A stretch of DNA of 64,000 nt from NCBI GenBank assembly GCA_964007475.1, contig OZ023273.1:11421922-11485921 (forward strand). The letters run 5' to 3'. Both the position numbers and the translations under genes were made by a program. The notes beneath the pieces are model-generated. The model was not told where the DNA came from and ran no database searches. It saw only the letters and a program-made list of their open reading frames with translations. Numbering within the stretch: position 1 is the stretch's first letter; each line of letters opens with the position of its first letter. The stretch is from Hybos culiciformis (taxonomy: Eukaryota; Arthropoda; Insecta; Diptera; Hybotidae). Below, piece after piece: positions 23,600 to 36,724 of the stretch.

Positions 23600-24660
23600 A
23601 AATAGGATTTTTTATTATTTTCTCTTACTTTAAATATTTTTTTTTCTATTTTCATTATTTTACGAATAAATTTGTTTTTTTTAATTTTTTTTTTTATTAT
23701 TTATTATTATTATTTCTTTATGATCAATGAATTTAGATTTTGTTAAAATTATATACCTATATAAAGTTATATATATAAGATAAATTGCGTTTGTATAACA
23801 AAAAATCTAATTGCTCAGCATATATATAAATTTTTAGAATATTCATAGAGTTTTTTATTTGATTGAAAAGTTTTTTTCAAAAAAAATAAAAAATAAAATA
23901 AAAAATAATAATAATAATAAAGAATTAAAGGAAAATGCAATATATTTTTAATTACATATTGTAAAAAAAAAAAAATAAAAAAAAACGCATATTGTGTTCC
24001 TTTTTAACGTTTAACTTATTTTATTATTATTATTATCATTTTTTTTTTTTTTTTGATCAAAAATTCTGTTTTGTTTCTTTTTCGTTTAATTGGAACTGAA
24101 TGTCTGAAGTGGTTAAGAGTTTCCTTCAGTCTCATTAAAATCAAATCCTTTTATCTCACAAAAAAAAAAAAAAAAATATACATTAATTTTTTTTTTTTTT
24201 CTTAATATTCATTCAGTGTATTTTGAGGAAAAAAAAAAAAGGATTTTATATTTTTTTCTCAATTTTTTTTTATTCTATCCTTTCCAACATAAGGTATCAA
24301 TTATGGTTGACCTAATTTGATAAAAGATTTTTGTTTCCTTCAATTGAACGAAATAAAAGTCTAGAAAAAAAAAAAAACAATTTTTTTTTTCTTTCTTTAA
24401 TGAAAATAAAAAAGATTCATCGAAAGATTCACTTTCTCAATAGATGTGATTTTTTTTTTTTTTTGTTTTCTTTTTCTTTGTATGGAAAAAGTCATAGTCA
24501 CTTGTTAGTTTCCTGTGAAAAAATTGAAAACTTTTTGGTTTAATTTTTTTTTTGTTTTTAGTGCAAAAAAATTTTGTTTTTTTTTTTTTTCTTTTTAATT
24601 GGAAAAGTTTTATTTTTATTCAAAAATAAAAATACAAAAATAAAAGTATTATTCCGAAGA
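23600..24660. other. Homopolymer-dense low-complexity stretch
   Basis: More than a dozen A or T runs of 9-17 bases alternate over about 1 kb, with an (AAT)n tract near 23905-23925 and a TTATTATTA tract near 23695-23715. Open frames here (for example 24331-24543) are artefacts of reading through the runs. Complementary A and T runs may fold, but this is expected in such DNA. Confidence 0.7.
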
Positions 24661-24965
24661 ACAATTGAATACATTTTGACGGATTTGTTTTGGTAAGTGG
24701 ATATATTTTAAAAATCTTATTTGAAACAATTTTAAGGATGACAGTTATCGAAATTAAATTAATTGCTGTCATGTCAGTAAGAATAATAAATTTACATAAT
24801 GTAGGTATTCATAATTATTTTTACTGCGATGAGTTTGATAGTACCCTAGAAACAATTTGTAAGTGGTTTTTTTTTTTTATTAAACCTGGTTAAACTTTAG
24901 CTTAATTCAATTTGGATATTAATTGAATTCAGTTAGAAATCAATGAACTTTTGAAAAAAATAAAA

Positions 24966-25028
24966 AAACAGAGTTGAGTTCTCGTCGAGTTGAAAAATTT
25001 CATATTAAAAATCAACTCAACTCTGTTT
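24966..25028. repeat. 15-bp-stem inverted repeat
   Basis: AAACAGAGTTGAGTT at 24966-24980 is mirrored by AACTCAACTCTGTTT at 25014-25028 around a 33-base loop. It could be a small hairpin element. No duplication flanks it. Confidence 0.75.
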
Positions 25029-26435
25029 CAACCCGATCATGTAGAATAGGTAATAGTCACAGTCTTAAGATTATGTATAAAAATTGATTTAACGATAATT
25101 TTATGATCATCATTTTTCTTCCGATTATTACTTAATTAACAATAATTATTTTTTTCTCGATATGTTGGTTATTATTATTCTAGATCCTTTTGTTATTTAA
25201 ATTAAATGCATTACATGTGTAGACATCAAAGATTAAAGAAGGGTTTTTGAAATCAGAAATTGTTTTCATATTTAAATTTTTTCTTTTTTTTTTTTATGCA
25301 TAAAATATGAAATTAAGAATCAAAGGAAAAAATAAATAAATCATTAAATTGGTAGACTTTATGTTTCATAAAGATTTATATTGGTTACGTACTTAAAAAC
25401 CAATAACTTTCTTTGTAATTTAATGAGCTGCTTTTTAACCGTCTCTAAATATAAGAAGGTAGAAATATAATTTTTTTTCAATATTTCTAGAATTTCGGTT
25501 TCTTAACTCGATAAAAACTAGTTACTTCATTCCGTGGTTTTTTATGTATGAAATTAACTTTGATGAAAGGTCTATTTATTCAAATATTGATATGAACGAC
25601 ATTAAAAATTTTTATGAGAAGTTTACGAGCCAGAAAATTTCAAAACAATTGAATTCATATGTCAGGATGATCTTTTGATTCAAATCATGATCATTTCTTC
25701 GTTGAATAAATAAGAATTTTCTAATCGAATTCCATTTATGTAAGTAAGTAAGATGTTTAAAATTAATATTATAATCTTCTTTATAATTATTTTAACTCAT
25801 CATATAAAATTACTTAATATTATTATCTAAAAGGGGATATTTATATATAACAAAGGTAGATGACAAAGCAACGTTCGACGGAATCGAATAAAAAATTGTT
25901 TTTTTTGTGAAAACTTATTCTCTTTATATGTATTTAATATTCTAAATCTGACTTATCATATTTTTCAAAATAATAAAACTAAGTTTTTTTTTTAGGAGAA
26001 AATATATTAAAAATAAAAATTCATTTATTCTCAGGGTACTACTCTTAAAGTTTTTAGGTCAGACGAGAGTAGTTAAAATCTAAAAAACCGAAGTGGATAT
26101 TACAAGAAACTAAAAGATTTTTTTTTTTATATTTATAAAAGTTAAAAATATGTGTATCAACATAAATATAAGTATTAAAACCATTAGGATGCATAAAATA
26201 AAAATTAAAGAAAAGGATTTTCTTAAAGTGTGTGAAAAAAAATGTGTAAAAAATTTTTGAAGCCTTGCAATAAATGTGTGGAACTCTTGTAAGATTTTTT
26301 TATGACACAATTTTTTTTTAATTTGGTAAGCTTGAAAGGATTAAGTTTTATTACTTTATAATTGCAAATTACATTTTATAAATTTCATTGCAACACTATT
26401 TTTGAAAAATTAAAAAGCAATGAAACTACATAACT

Positions 26436-26661
26436 ATGGCTTCCTGGAATGTATCTGCTGAATTAAAGGTTCTTAATGAACGTGGAAAGGCATTAAATCA
26501 AATCATTAAATTCCGTACCAAATGATAGAACCTTAAATTTTGAAATAAATAATTGTGCATCTACAGCAACTGCTATATTTGCATATGACTGCTACATACG
26601 AGAAATGGTAAAAAATGGTTATAAAATGTTAGCAAAAAAAGGCCATTTAAGCAAACATTAG
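26436..26661 (+). pseudogene. Possible frameshifted small gene or gene fossil, identity unknown
   Basis: ATG at 26436 opens a 29-codon frame (begins MASWNVSAELKVLNERGKAL) ending at TGA 26523-26525. A second plus-strand frame is open from 26497 to a TAG at 26659-26661 and contains VPNDRTLNFEINN, then ASTATAIFAYDCYIREM, and ends KKGHLSKH. The two overlap at 26497-26522, so a single one-base indel there would link them into a protein of about 75 residues. Both parts have mixed, soluble-protein-like composition and GC well above the neighbourhood, unlike the F/K/I/N-rich chance frames elsewhere. There is no signal peptide, membrane segment, poly-A tail or flanking duplication. I do not recognise the family. 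It may be a decayed gene, a processed pseudogene or coincidence. Confidence 0.3.
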
Positions 26662-27634
26662 TTACTAATTTAAATAAGCTCATTATTGTCATAAAGTTCG
26701 CAATAAATAAATTAGTTTTCTTTAAGCAACATGATGGGTGCATAATAAGTAAAAACTTTAAACCATAAATTGAATTTACATAGTTTCTCTAAATAACAAA
26801 TTCTTTAAGTGTAAATAATTTGAGAATAAAAAATAAATAAAATTTTCTGAATTAATTTTACTCTAATATTTTTTCCTTTTTTTTTTTTTAAATAGAAAAA
26901 ACAATTTACAAATTTATCAGACTGTAGCAAGTGACTTTCCTTCAGGAAAAGGCATGAATTAAAAAAAAAAATGTGGTGGAATAAGCACTTACATTACATT
27001 TAATTTTTTAGTTTTATCTCTTCAAGGAAAAGAAAACACAAAGTCCTTGGCCAGTATTTTTGTAATCTTTAACAACAAAAAAAAATAAAATTATTTTAAA
27101 CTCGAACTATAAATATTTTGTCCTTTTTATAATATGCTATAAATTTTATTTTAATGCATTTTACTATCTAATTTTATGTTTTGATCTTGAATGATTAGAA
27201 AAATATTATTTTCTTAGATTATAGTTATATTCGTAACATATGGTGTGAAAGTGTAAGATATAAATGTAGATTTAATTTTTCCATTAAATGACGACAATCT
27301 ATTTAAATTTTATAGGCAATGTAATTACAAAAGTTTACAAGCAATAGAAATCGGGCGAAAGATACGAAAGATAGTATAGTAGAAGTACACGGAGAGAAAT
27401 CCAATCAGATATTATGATTATGACGATTGTACATATGCGTAAAGCAGTCAGAGAACTCAGCTCTTAATAACTAATCATAAACCGTAAATATTAATCATAA
27501 ACAATGACTAAGGGTAAAAACAATCACTATGACTGCAAAATCATAAATCCTGCAACCCAATAATATCGATTTCATTTCTTACGTCTTAAAAGCGAGTAAT
27601 GGCTGCTATTTTACATAAGAAAATAAAATTTAAG

Positions 27635-27720
27635 TTTTTTTTATTAATTTTTTTTATTTAATTTTTTTTTATTTAATTTTCATTTATTTAATTTTTTTTT
27701 ATTTTATTTTAATATTTTTT
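27635..27720. repeat. T-rich short tandem tract
   Basis: TTTATTTAATTTTTTT-type units repeat with a period near 15-25 bases. On the minus strand this is an A-rich tail downstream of the tRNA-like module. Confidence 0.6.
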
Positions 27721-27780
27721 TAATTTATTAAATTTTATTTATTATATTTTTATTAAATTTACAATTTTATTTCTTATGTC

Positions 27781-27850
27781 TTCTTCCGGATTCGAACCTG
27801 GGTCTTTAGCATTGCAATCCGCCAACACTACCACTCAGCTACGGTATTGA
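27781..27850 (-). ncRNA. tRNA-like module, SINE head or tRNA pseudogene
   Basis: Read on the minus strand, the segment has TAGCTGAGTGGTAG (27841-27828), which fits the RNA polymerase III A box, and GGTTCGAATCC (27798-27788), a canonical B box, about 30 bases apart as in a tRNA gene. The T arm pairs poorly and the anticodon stem cannot be closed with a 7-base loop, so this is not a working tRNA. On the same strand it is followed by the long A-rich tract at 27770-27635, the head-plus-tail layout of a tRNA-derived SINE. Confidence 0.6.
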
Positions 27851-27904
27851 AATTTAAAATGTACATAAAATAGAAAATATAAATTTGGTATACACATTTT
27901 CTGT

Positions 27905-27960
27905 GTGGTGTGTTGGCTATTTGTAATGTTAAGGACGCAGGTTCGAATCCCGAAGAAAGC
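27905..27960 (+). ncRNA. Second tRNA-like module, inverted relative to the first
   Basis: TGGTGTGTTGG...AATGTTAAGGAC...GGTTCGAATCCCGAAGAA on the plus strand matches the 3' two-thirds of the module at 27781-27850 at roughly 70% identity, with an intact B box at 27940-27950. The A-box side is eroded. Together the two modules form an imperfect inverted repeat with a loop around 27842-27904. Confidence 0.5.
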
Positions 27961-29641
27961 AAAAAAATTTTGGTGTTTTATTTTTTTTTAGCGACATTAC
28001 AGAAAATTTCAACTATGTACTATTATTTTAGTAATTAAAGTAAATAATCTGAATTTTAATCACCGAAAATAAAATAAAAAGTGAAAAAAAAATGTTTTTG
28101 TATTAATCATAACTTATGACTAGCATGATTAAGCATCATAACTTATGATTTCAGGTAAATCATAAGATAATCACGATGTATAACGTAGTAATTATATGCA
28201 AAGATTATTCATCTTGCGCGAAGATTTTTAATCATAGGGCTATTTTTTCGTTATGATTAGGAGTCTATGACTGATATAATCATATTGAATGAAAAGGCAT
28301 TTCTCTGCGTGTATAGATTTGGTAATTCTAATAATTAAAAATAATGGAAAACAACAGAGTTCATTACTAAGTTTACCGATAAACCCATTGTTGTTTGCTA
28401 CTATCTTTTTTACATAAAAAATATTTTCCTATTACATTTTTCTTCTAATCTTATTCATTTTTATTTTTATTTTCTTTCAGATTTTTAATACTTTTCAAAA
28501 CTTTTTTGTTAATATTAATTTGTTACAATTAAAAAAGTTAAGTTATTTGGGAAATATACAAAGCTATATATAAATAATGAAAATTTTTGTAACTAACGTT
28601 TCCAGTTTGCAGTTCACACTTCACATGAGCATATTTTTTAAGAGCTTTCAACAAGTGAGGATAATTTAAAATTATGAATAAAGGTTTTAACTGAGAGATT
28701 TACAAATTTGGGATCGGGCTTATAGGTTTAATTACCGATTTAAAAACATATCTGTACGGCTTCATTAGAATTTCAAAATTTTATTTTCGAATATTGACTC
28801 TTTTATATTTAAATTCTGGTTAGTTAGGTACACGGAGTTTGTAATTAATGTATTTTTTGTGTTATATCTATTTTGAAATATGTTATGGTTTATTTTATAT
28901 TGTTCACTTTGTTAAGTGAAGTATATGTTGCCTTAAACAAAATGAATTGCGCGATGATGATCAAAAATGCTTCTTTAGACAATATTATTTATGCCACAGT
29001 CTGTAATCTGGATAAAAACAAATATGCCCTTAATATCATTTTTATTTCTTTAGTAAATTTATATGAACTACATTTTTCATTTACAGATTAACAATACAGA
29101 GTTTATAAATGTTTTTCTTTTGTTGAAAATTTTAGATATTTTTCTTTTTTTAAATATATTTATGTTATTTTATTTTAGTATATTAACATTTGTAGTAATA
29201 ACAATTTAAATTTTAATTTATATCATCAAAGATTATTTTCAGTTGAGCCAAGTTAACGGACACTATCTGTCAGAAAAAGTTTATGTAATATAAAAAAATT
29301 AGCCTATCAAAAATTTAATAAAGTAAAAGTTTTTACTAAAAATGATAATTATTCCATTAAGGAAATAATTTATTCTTTGCTTGAATAAAAATATTAATAT
29401 AACATTTATAACGTGAATAAATGTATATAAGAAAAATTATACTATTGTTATTCATTATGTTCAATTAAAAACCGATGATATTTCAATTTAATTTTTAGAG
29501 CAAAGCAACAAAAATAATCGTTACATTTTATATTATATGTATATACGAAAACAACATGCCATAATCGTTTTGTTCATATATAAAAATATTTATATGTACC
29601 TATATTTATATATTTATATGAGAATTTCAGTAAACCGTTCA

Positions 29642-29685
29642 GAAGGTCTTTGACGTTCAATAATTTGACAAATTTAAAGACCTTC
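29642..29685. repeat. 10-bp-stem hairpin
   Basis: GAAGGTCTTT (29642-29651) and AAAGACCTTC (29676-29685) pair perfectly around a 24-base loop. Confidence 0.7.
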
Positions 29686-32600
29686 GAGAATTCGAGACTT
29701 CAACCAAATAATAGTAATCTCATAATCAAATACAATGTGTAGATAAATAATATAATAAAGGAATAGGAACAGATATTTTACCGGCCGGTCAGTCGATTTT
29801 AAAAGAACTATGTTCTTGAAAATAAGATCATAATAATATAATAATAGAGATTTTTGCGTTCATATATTTTATTAACTTAAAAAAAATTACAATTGTTTAT
29901 TAATATAAACAGAGATTTCATTCTCAATATTTTGCACAGATGAGAAATCTTTGATAGAAAAATACATTTTTTTTACATAGATAATGGAAAATGGGAGAAG
30001 AATAGGAATCTATATGACGCTAATAGTTAATATGTATGTATATAAGTACATAGATACTTAAAAAAAACGGCAAAGCTTTTCAGAAACAAAAAAAACATTG
30101 TTAAAATTTATGTATTTAAAATTTATGCATCGAGATTAATGTTACTTCCTATACAATTAGAACTTAACTGGTGATAAGTTTCATTTACATAAGCGGCTCG
30201 TTTAAATGTTTTCGAATAAAGACTATATAGGAATAACGTCTTGAATATTATTTTTTTTATCTATAAAGTTTCAAAATGTTGACATTATTTTGGATTATAT
30301 TATTAATCTAAAATTATTTTGGTTTATGTTGTTGAATTGGATCTGAAATTTAAAATAATATTGCAACCAATCCGATTTAGTTTGAGATTTACAAATTCAT
30401 TTGGCGAATACCAATAACAGACGTGTGACTTGGGAAGATCTTCAATTTATTTTTGTTTCTCTAAAATACTGATTGATAAGTTTCCCGGTCGTAACTAGAC
30501 AGGAATATTACAATACAATGTTGTACTTTATTTTTGTTATTTTCATGTCGTGTGACTTAAATAAAGTGAAGGAAAAAAATTTAATTAGCGTTTATCTTTT
30601 TAGTTGGATTTCGAAGAATGAAGTCAAATAATAAATATCAACGAAAATATATAAAAAATCAAAAAATACATTAAAAAATTATGACATTATTATAATTTTT
30701 AATTATTTGTGTGCTCAATGGCCTGAAATTTTTTTTCATATCTACATAAGGTATATTTGATTTTTTTTTTCAATTATGTACAATATATTCATTATTCATT
30801 TTATACAGTTTCCAACTTTGCTTTGGTGTCAATATATATGAAAATTATTCTCTTCGAGTACATAAAATATTATATTATATAATATTTTAATTTTTTGATA
30901 TGTCACACGTGTCATTATGTATTTTATAGTCATTTAATGGAAAATATAATGTACTTCAAACTTGAGCTTTACAAAATTTCATTATTAATAATTTCACACC
31001 TCTCATTCTAGATGTTTTTGAATAAAAGCTCGATTGAGGTAGGAGTTTTTTAATAAATATAAAATTTCATAGTTTTGTATGTTATAAAGTAAATAGTTAT
31101 TAAGTTTAACAATTTTATCGAATACCTAATGGTTAGATATATTATAGTTTTCCATAAATTAGTTATAATGTGCATACTTATTGCAGAACAAGTACAATGT
31201 ACATAATTATGAATTATTAATTTATGCTAGATTATAGATAGTTTTTTATTATAAAAGGTAAATGTAAAGGTCTTTTTAATTCTTTCTGTTCCAATCGTCT
31301 TATTTTCAAAATATTAAGATAATAATTATCAACAAATCTAATGTGTTGTATTATTAACCGATAAACTGAATTTAATATATTTTAAGACTCAAAAATATTC
31401 TGAAAATTTCTTATATCCAAAGTTTTCAGTGGTAATAGTTTTAACAAATGCTAAAATTATGTCTGAAATAAAATTAAAATCAAAGTATTCATTAAATAAT
31501 ATTTGAGTTGTTCTTAAAAACCAATGATAATCTAATGGAGCTTAATGTCTTAAGATATATTTCAAATTCTGAGGACACAAATAATGAAATTTTGCTAAAT
31601 TTTCTTCGGAGTAAATACAACATTTTATCTAGAACAAAAAGGGAAAAATTGACAACAAAATTGTGAGTTAATGAAAATTTGGATACTGCTTCAATGGTTC
31701 ATAGCATCAATGGAAATAAATAACAATTGGTTTTTTTTTGGTTACATTATGTTATACTAAATATTAATCTGTTGGATTACATCAATGTAGAAAATTAATC
31801 TTATTGTTGTGTGGCTAAATAGTTTTAAAAAAGAATTCAAAATTTCTAGCCGCAGCAATAATGTTGCGGCTTTTATAAAAATAATTTTTCATCTTTTAAC
31901 CAAAAAATTAAATTCATATTTTATTGTTTATAATAAAAATATTATAATGTTTTTTATTTATGAGAAGTATCAAAATATTTATTTGATATCGACGAAATAT
32001 TTTTTAAATACTATTTTTTATAAAAAATTGTGTAATTGTATGTTATGAAATGGATAACTCAAACTCTTAAATTTTATTTTACACTGGCAGTCATTTCAAT
32101 TAAAGATATTAGAATTCCATTCAAAATCAATTTGTAGATTTTTTAATGATTTGATTGTTTTAATCAAAATGTCATGTACATACAATATACGTATGTACAG
32201 TTCTCTTTTTGCTTAAGCTGAATAGTTACATAAATAAAAACATCCTTATAATGTAAATAACTAGAATCAAAATTTATCTATTTTAGTTTTACATCAAATA
32301 GAATATAGTAATCCTATTAATATTTCTCTGAAATACTTTTATAGGTATTTTTATTATTTGAGAAATTTATGGAAAGAGAATTATACGTACATATAAGGCA
32401 AGTTTTACTCTGTGAGGCCCATCTTCTTCACTCATCACATTTTTTTTTGCATTATATAAATGTTATACCAATACATATGAAAATAATGTCACGTGCCACT
32501 AAGCCTTTTACAGAATTTTTTTTTTTTTTTTCAAACAATATTATGTATAATCGTTGCATTTTACATAAAACTACATAACAATTTGAAAATTTTCCAGAAC

Positions 32601-35600
32601 ATAAAAAACATTGCTGTAAAAAATAAGTATAGCTTTTGCTGTCCTTCCTTGAAAAGGATTTTAATTTTTGAAAGTGAATAATAAAAAAAAAAACATAGAT
32701 TTTTAGTTCAAAAATAAAACAAGGGATTCGTTCAATATTTTGCAATAAGAATAGATATGCTTTATACTAAAAAGTAAGTATAAATCACAAGTGCAGAAAT
32801 ATAAAAAAAAATCATTATTCTGATCGAAATGGTAAGTAAACATTTTGTTTGCATTTTTTTCGGATATTGATTGATCAAATATCATTTTCTAAACTCAAGC
32901 TGTACAGAGTACATAGCTAGATTAGAAGTATATTTCTATTTTCTAGTACATAGTATATTTTGTTTTAGTTATTCATTACAAAGAATTTAATTTAATTTTT
33001 GTTTTTCTTATTTTGTTTGATTTGGGTTTTTTTTTTCAAACACGTTTTGACACATATAGACTTTATTTCTACAATCGACGTGACGACACGGTTGCCTTCA
33101 GGATCAACTTAAATCTCATATAAAATGACGAACAATTATCCTTTCTTGATGAAAAGATAAGATAAAAGGTATATATGTATCCATAGTTACAAACATTTTC
33201 AATCTTCGACGAAATCTTAGTTACTACTGAGTTAGTCCTATAAAATTTATAATAGAAGAGCAAGCAGAACTAAAATAAGTAAAATAAACAAGAAAACATT
33301 GTAATGGACTATGTAAAGTTCATATTTTATAGAATACATTTCTATGAAATAAAATGAAAAAAAATTACTTACATACATTTTATATGTATAAAATTAATAT
33401 ACATGCTATTATTTCTACAAAATATTTTTTTTTTTCTTCTGTCGACTAGTCGGGAGTAACAAGGTCAAGGCCAAATTTAGTTACATACACATTTTTTTTT
33501 TGTATAAATATACACAAGAGCTTTACAGAACATTTTATTATGTACATATACACATAATATTTTTTTTTCGTACATTTTATATAAGTAAAATATTGTCTAC
33601 AATAAGGATTCTATATTAAATACTGAATTTTTATTTTTTTTTCATATTTTATTATTTACAAGTATATGGCGGGCAGACTCATGTAAAGTGCAGAAAATGT
33701 TAAAAGAAGGAAGTAAAAAGTTCATAGCATAGACAGCAGTAGAAATGAAATGAGAAAAAATTTTCTTTTTTTTTTTACATTATATAAAGTGTGTACGAAA
33801 GGTTTATGAATATGGGAATTGGAATTTTTCTGTTGTAATGGGAAAGGGTTGGTTATTTTTTCGTGCGGTTACTTAATATTATGAAAATTTGATATAATGT
33901 CTGGCAATATTATATTATTGAATGAATTTTTGGTTATGCTAAGAAGAATAAACTTTATAAAGATATACCTAGAGCTGCTTGTTCATATTATATTATTGAC
34001 AATAAAAGAAGAATAATATTAATGTTGGAAACCTTAAGCGATCGATATGTATATAAATGAAAATTGGGTATGTTTGTTAGGCATGAATTTAATTTTATTT
34101 TAATGCTTGAATGATTTAATTATTTTTTATATATATACAATACATACATGCGTTTAATTTTTGTAATTTGTAATAAAATATGTGTATAAATAAGTATATA
34201 ATACACGTATATTTCTTATAAAATTTATTGTTTAAATAAAATTTACATATTTTTATTCATACTTTAAATTATTAATATAACTTACATAAAGTTATTTTAC
34301 GGGCCAAAAAAAATGTAAAAACTTTAAGGAGTAGTTTTAAAATGAAGACGGTAAGTTTTTAATATTTCGAAACTCACACAGTATGAGTATAAGCTAATTA
34401 TATATACAGCTAAACTTTTACACATAAATAGATAGATTCCAAATATATAGACAATGTGTAGCACAGTATAGATAACAGGTTAATTTAAAAAAGTTGGTTT
34501 TTTGGTGTATATCCACGAATCGATTATATAAACAATTTTAGAATATAACTCAAAATTTTCATTAGCCCAGGATCAAAATAAATAGAAAACCATTGAACAG
34601 GAAATTTTTTTGTTGGAGAATAAAATTTTATTTGTAAAATTAATTTAAAAGAATTCTTACACTTATATAACATCTAGATAGAGTAAATTTGTTCGCCTTC
34701 TTATTAAATCGCTTTTGAATTAATTTTGAGATGGTAATTGTAAATCAATAGAAATGAAGACTTTAATCATTAATTACATCCTAAAAGGGTTGTTGTCCTC
34801 TGCGATTCTATATTTAAACTGTAAAGAAAATGAAAGATCTAAAAAATTTAAATAAATTAAATGTAAACAGGATAAGTATTGTAATTTTTATTTGATGTAA
34901 AAGAAATAGAAAGAGAGAAGCGAATAATTATTACAAGGACTGGCTATAGACTGTGTTCATTCGTATAACTTTTAATAGATAGTTATAATTATAAGGCATT
35001 GTCTGCACTCAATAATTTTAACACTGAGGGGATATAAACTTCTATGTAAATTTTTTTTTTCTGTATTTTAAATTTGTAAATGATATAGATATACAAACAA
35101 GTAATAAATTCTTTGTCAATGAATATTTGAAACAATGACAACGAGAGTGGAATTTAAGAAATTAATTTGTTTCATGATTCTATTATGTGGGTAATTAAAA
35201 GTTTTTCGGAACTCATTTTAAATTATATTTTAATAAATTTATTTCAAATCTTTTCTAACTATATTTTCTTAGATTTTGAAACGTGTTTTTATTTGCCTTT
35301 AACTAATTTAAAAATCTAATTTTATCTTTGGTATTACAGTAAGCAAATAAATAGCAAAAGCCTATATATATTCGGAAAATAATAGGTTCAGCCTGAATTA
35401 ATAGCGTACTCTAAAATTTTATAGCAAATAGATAAAAATTCAGTTTTAAAAACAAATTATTTATAATAAAAATAAGAAACCTTAGCTGTCAAAGAAATTT
35501 TATTAGAAATACTGAGTCTGTAACTTTTTGTAGTTTTCTTAAAAGGTATGTGCGATTTCACTATTCTTTTATAGGCCCATTTATTAAAATTGGTTTTTAA

Positions 35601-36698
35601 AATGAATGAATATTTCTTGGCCACTTTAAGGCGACAATATGACTGCATATTAAATGTACAAGAAATGAAAACGGAAATTATAGACTAGTAAATAAGAGGT
35701 TTTGTTGTTATATACATAAATACTTAATTTAACTAGTGTAGATATTATGTATACATATATGTAAAGAAAATTATACATATATTTTACTATATGTGGAGGC
35801 AACTATCTATATTTACTGTTTAAGAATTTGAGAAATTTTATTGAAAACTTTGTTGAGAGAGAATGTAAAAAAAATAAAAAAAAATTGAGAAACTTTAAAA
35901 GCTTGTAAACAGTAACTGCACATAGAATAAAAAACATGTAAAGTTTTATTTATTTACTTATTTCAAAAATGGAAAGGGATGGTTGAGGGTGAAAATTTTT
36001 ACGAATCTGGCTAGAGATTGGAGAGAAAAATGTTAAAGGATAGAATATTCATAGCTTTGAATATTATTTAAACTAAGGTGTTATTTTGTGTTATGAATTT
36101 AATTTTAACAGTAAAAAAATTATGTTGAAAGTTCATCGGAAAATTTTGGAAAGTTTGAATAGTCTATGTCTATATATAATTATGTTGAGTATAAATACAA
36201 TTCTATGAATTGTATGAAAATTTTTGTTAAATAGAGAATTGAAATCTTATACATTTATTAAAATTGATTGGATTTGACTTGTTCGTGTGTAGGAAGATGT
36301 AAATTTTATTTACACATATAGGATGTTGTATAAAATTACATGATGTTCAATTTTTGTAACTGATTCATATAATACATATATAATACAATTGGTTCTTTGG
36401 AGGTTATTAAATTGTTTTTTATATTTTTATAAAACAAATTAAGTTGACAGTTGGCCCATGTTATGTTGAATGCAAATTTATCGAACATATGAACATATAT
36501 ATTGAAAATTTTGTGAAACTGAATTTGAAGGAAATAAAAGTATTGCCATAGTAGAAGCTTATGTAAATGGTAAAAAATGGTTTTTATTTAGTGATAAGTC
36601 ATACACTACTTGTTTATGAAAAAATTGAACTTCATAAAAATTTTCATTAATATATCTCTTATCGCCTCATAAAACTTAATTTTCTTTGGAATAAAAAG

Positions 36699-36724
36699 AT
36701 ACCTAAAGTTAATACCTAAAGTTA
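36699..36724. repeat. 13-bp tandem duplication
   Basis: ATACCTAAAGTTA occurs twice in direct succession. Confidence 0.85.

Larger units (their letters stand above)
27388..28311. mobile_element. CACGGAGAGAAAT-ended TIR element with tRNA-like core (copy 1)
   Basis: The left end CACGGAGAGAAAT (27388) matches the complement of the right end, CACGCAGAGAAAT (ending 28311), and TA flanks both sides. Both flanking 250-bp regions are rich in ATCATAA/TTATGAT motifs, a subterminal-repeat layout typical of DNA transposons. The centre (27781-27960) carries two tRNA-like modules in inverted orientation, and a T-rich tract precedes them at 27635-27770. No transposase frame exists. CAC-type termini with a 2-3 bp duplication could suggest a CACTA-like family, but this is inference. 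The same architecture recurs at 50320-51318. Confidence 0.6.

Noticed and set aside
27781..27850. Functional tRNA gene
   Set aside because: A and B boxes are present but the T stem has at least two mismatches and the anticodon arm does not fold to a 7-base loop.
28873..29091. 72-codon frame with a hydrophobic start that could mimic a signal peptide
   Set aside because: No cysteine pattern, cleavage site or family match is evident, and the frame ends in a hydrophobic stretch. Listed as chance.
32452..32745. 97-codon minus-strand frame overlapping two plus-strand frames
   Set aside because: Three mutually overlapping frames on both strands indicate a local lack of stops around homopolymers, not a gene.
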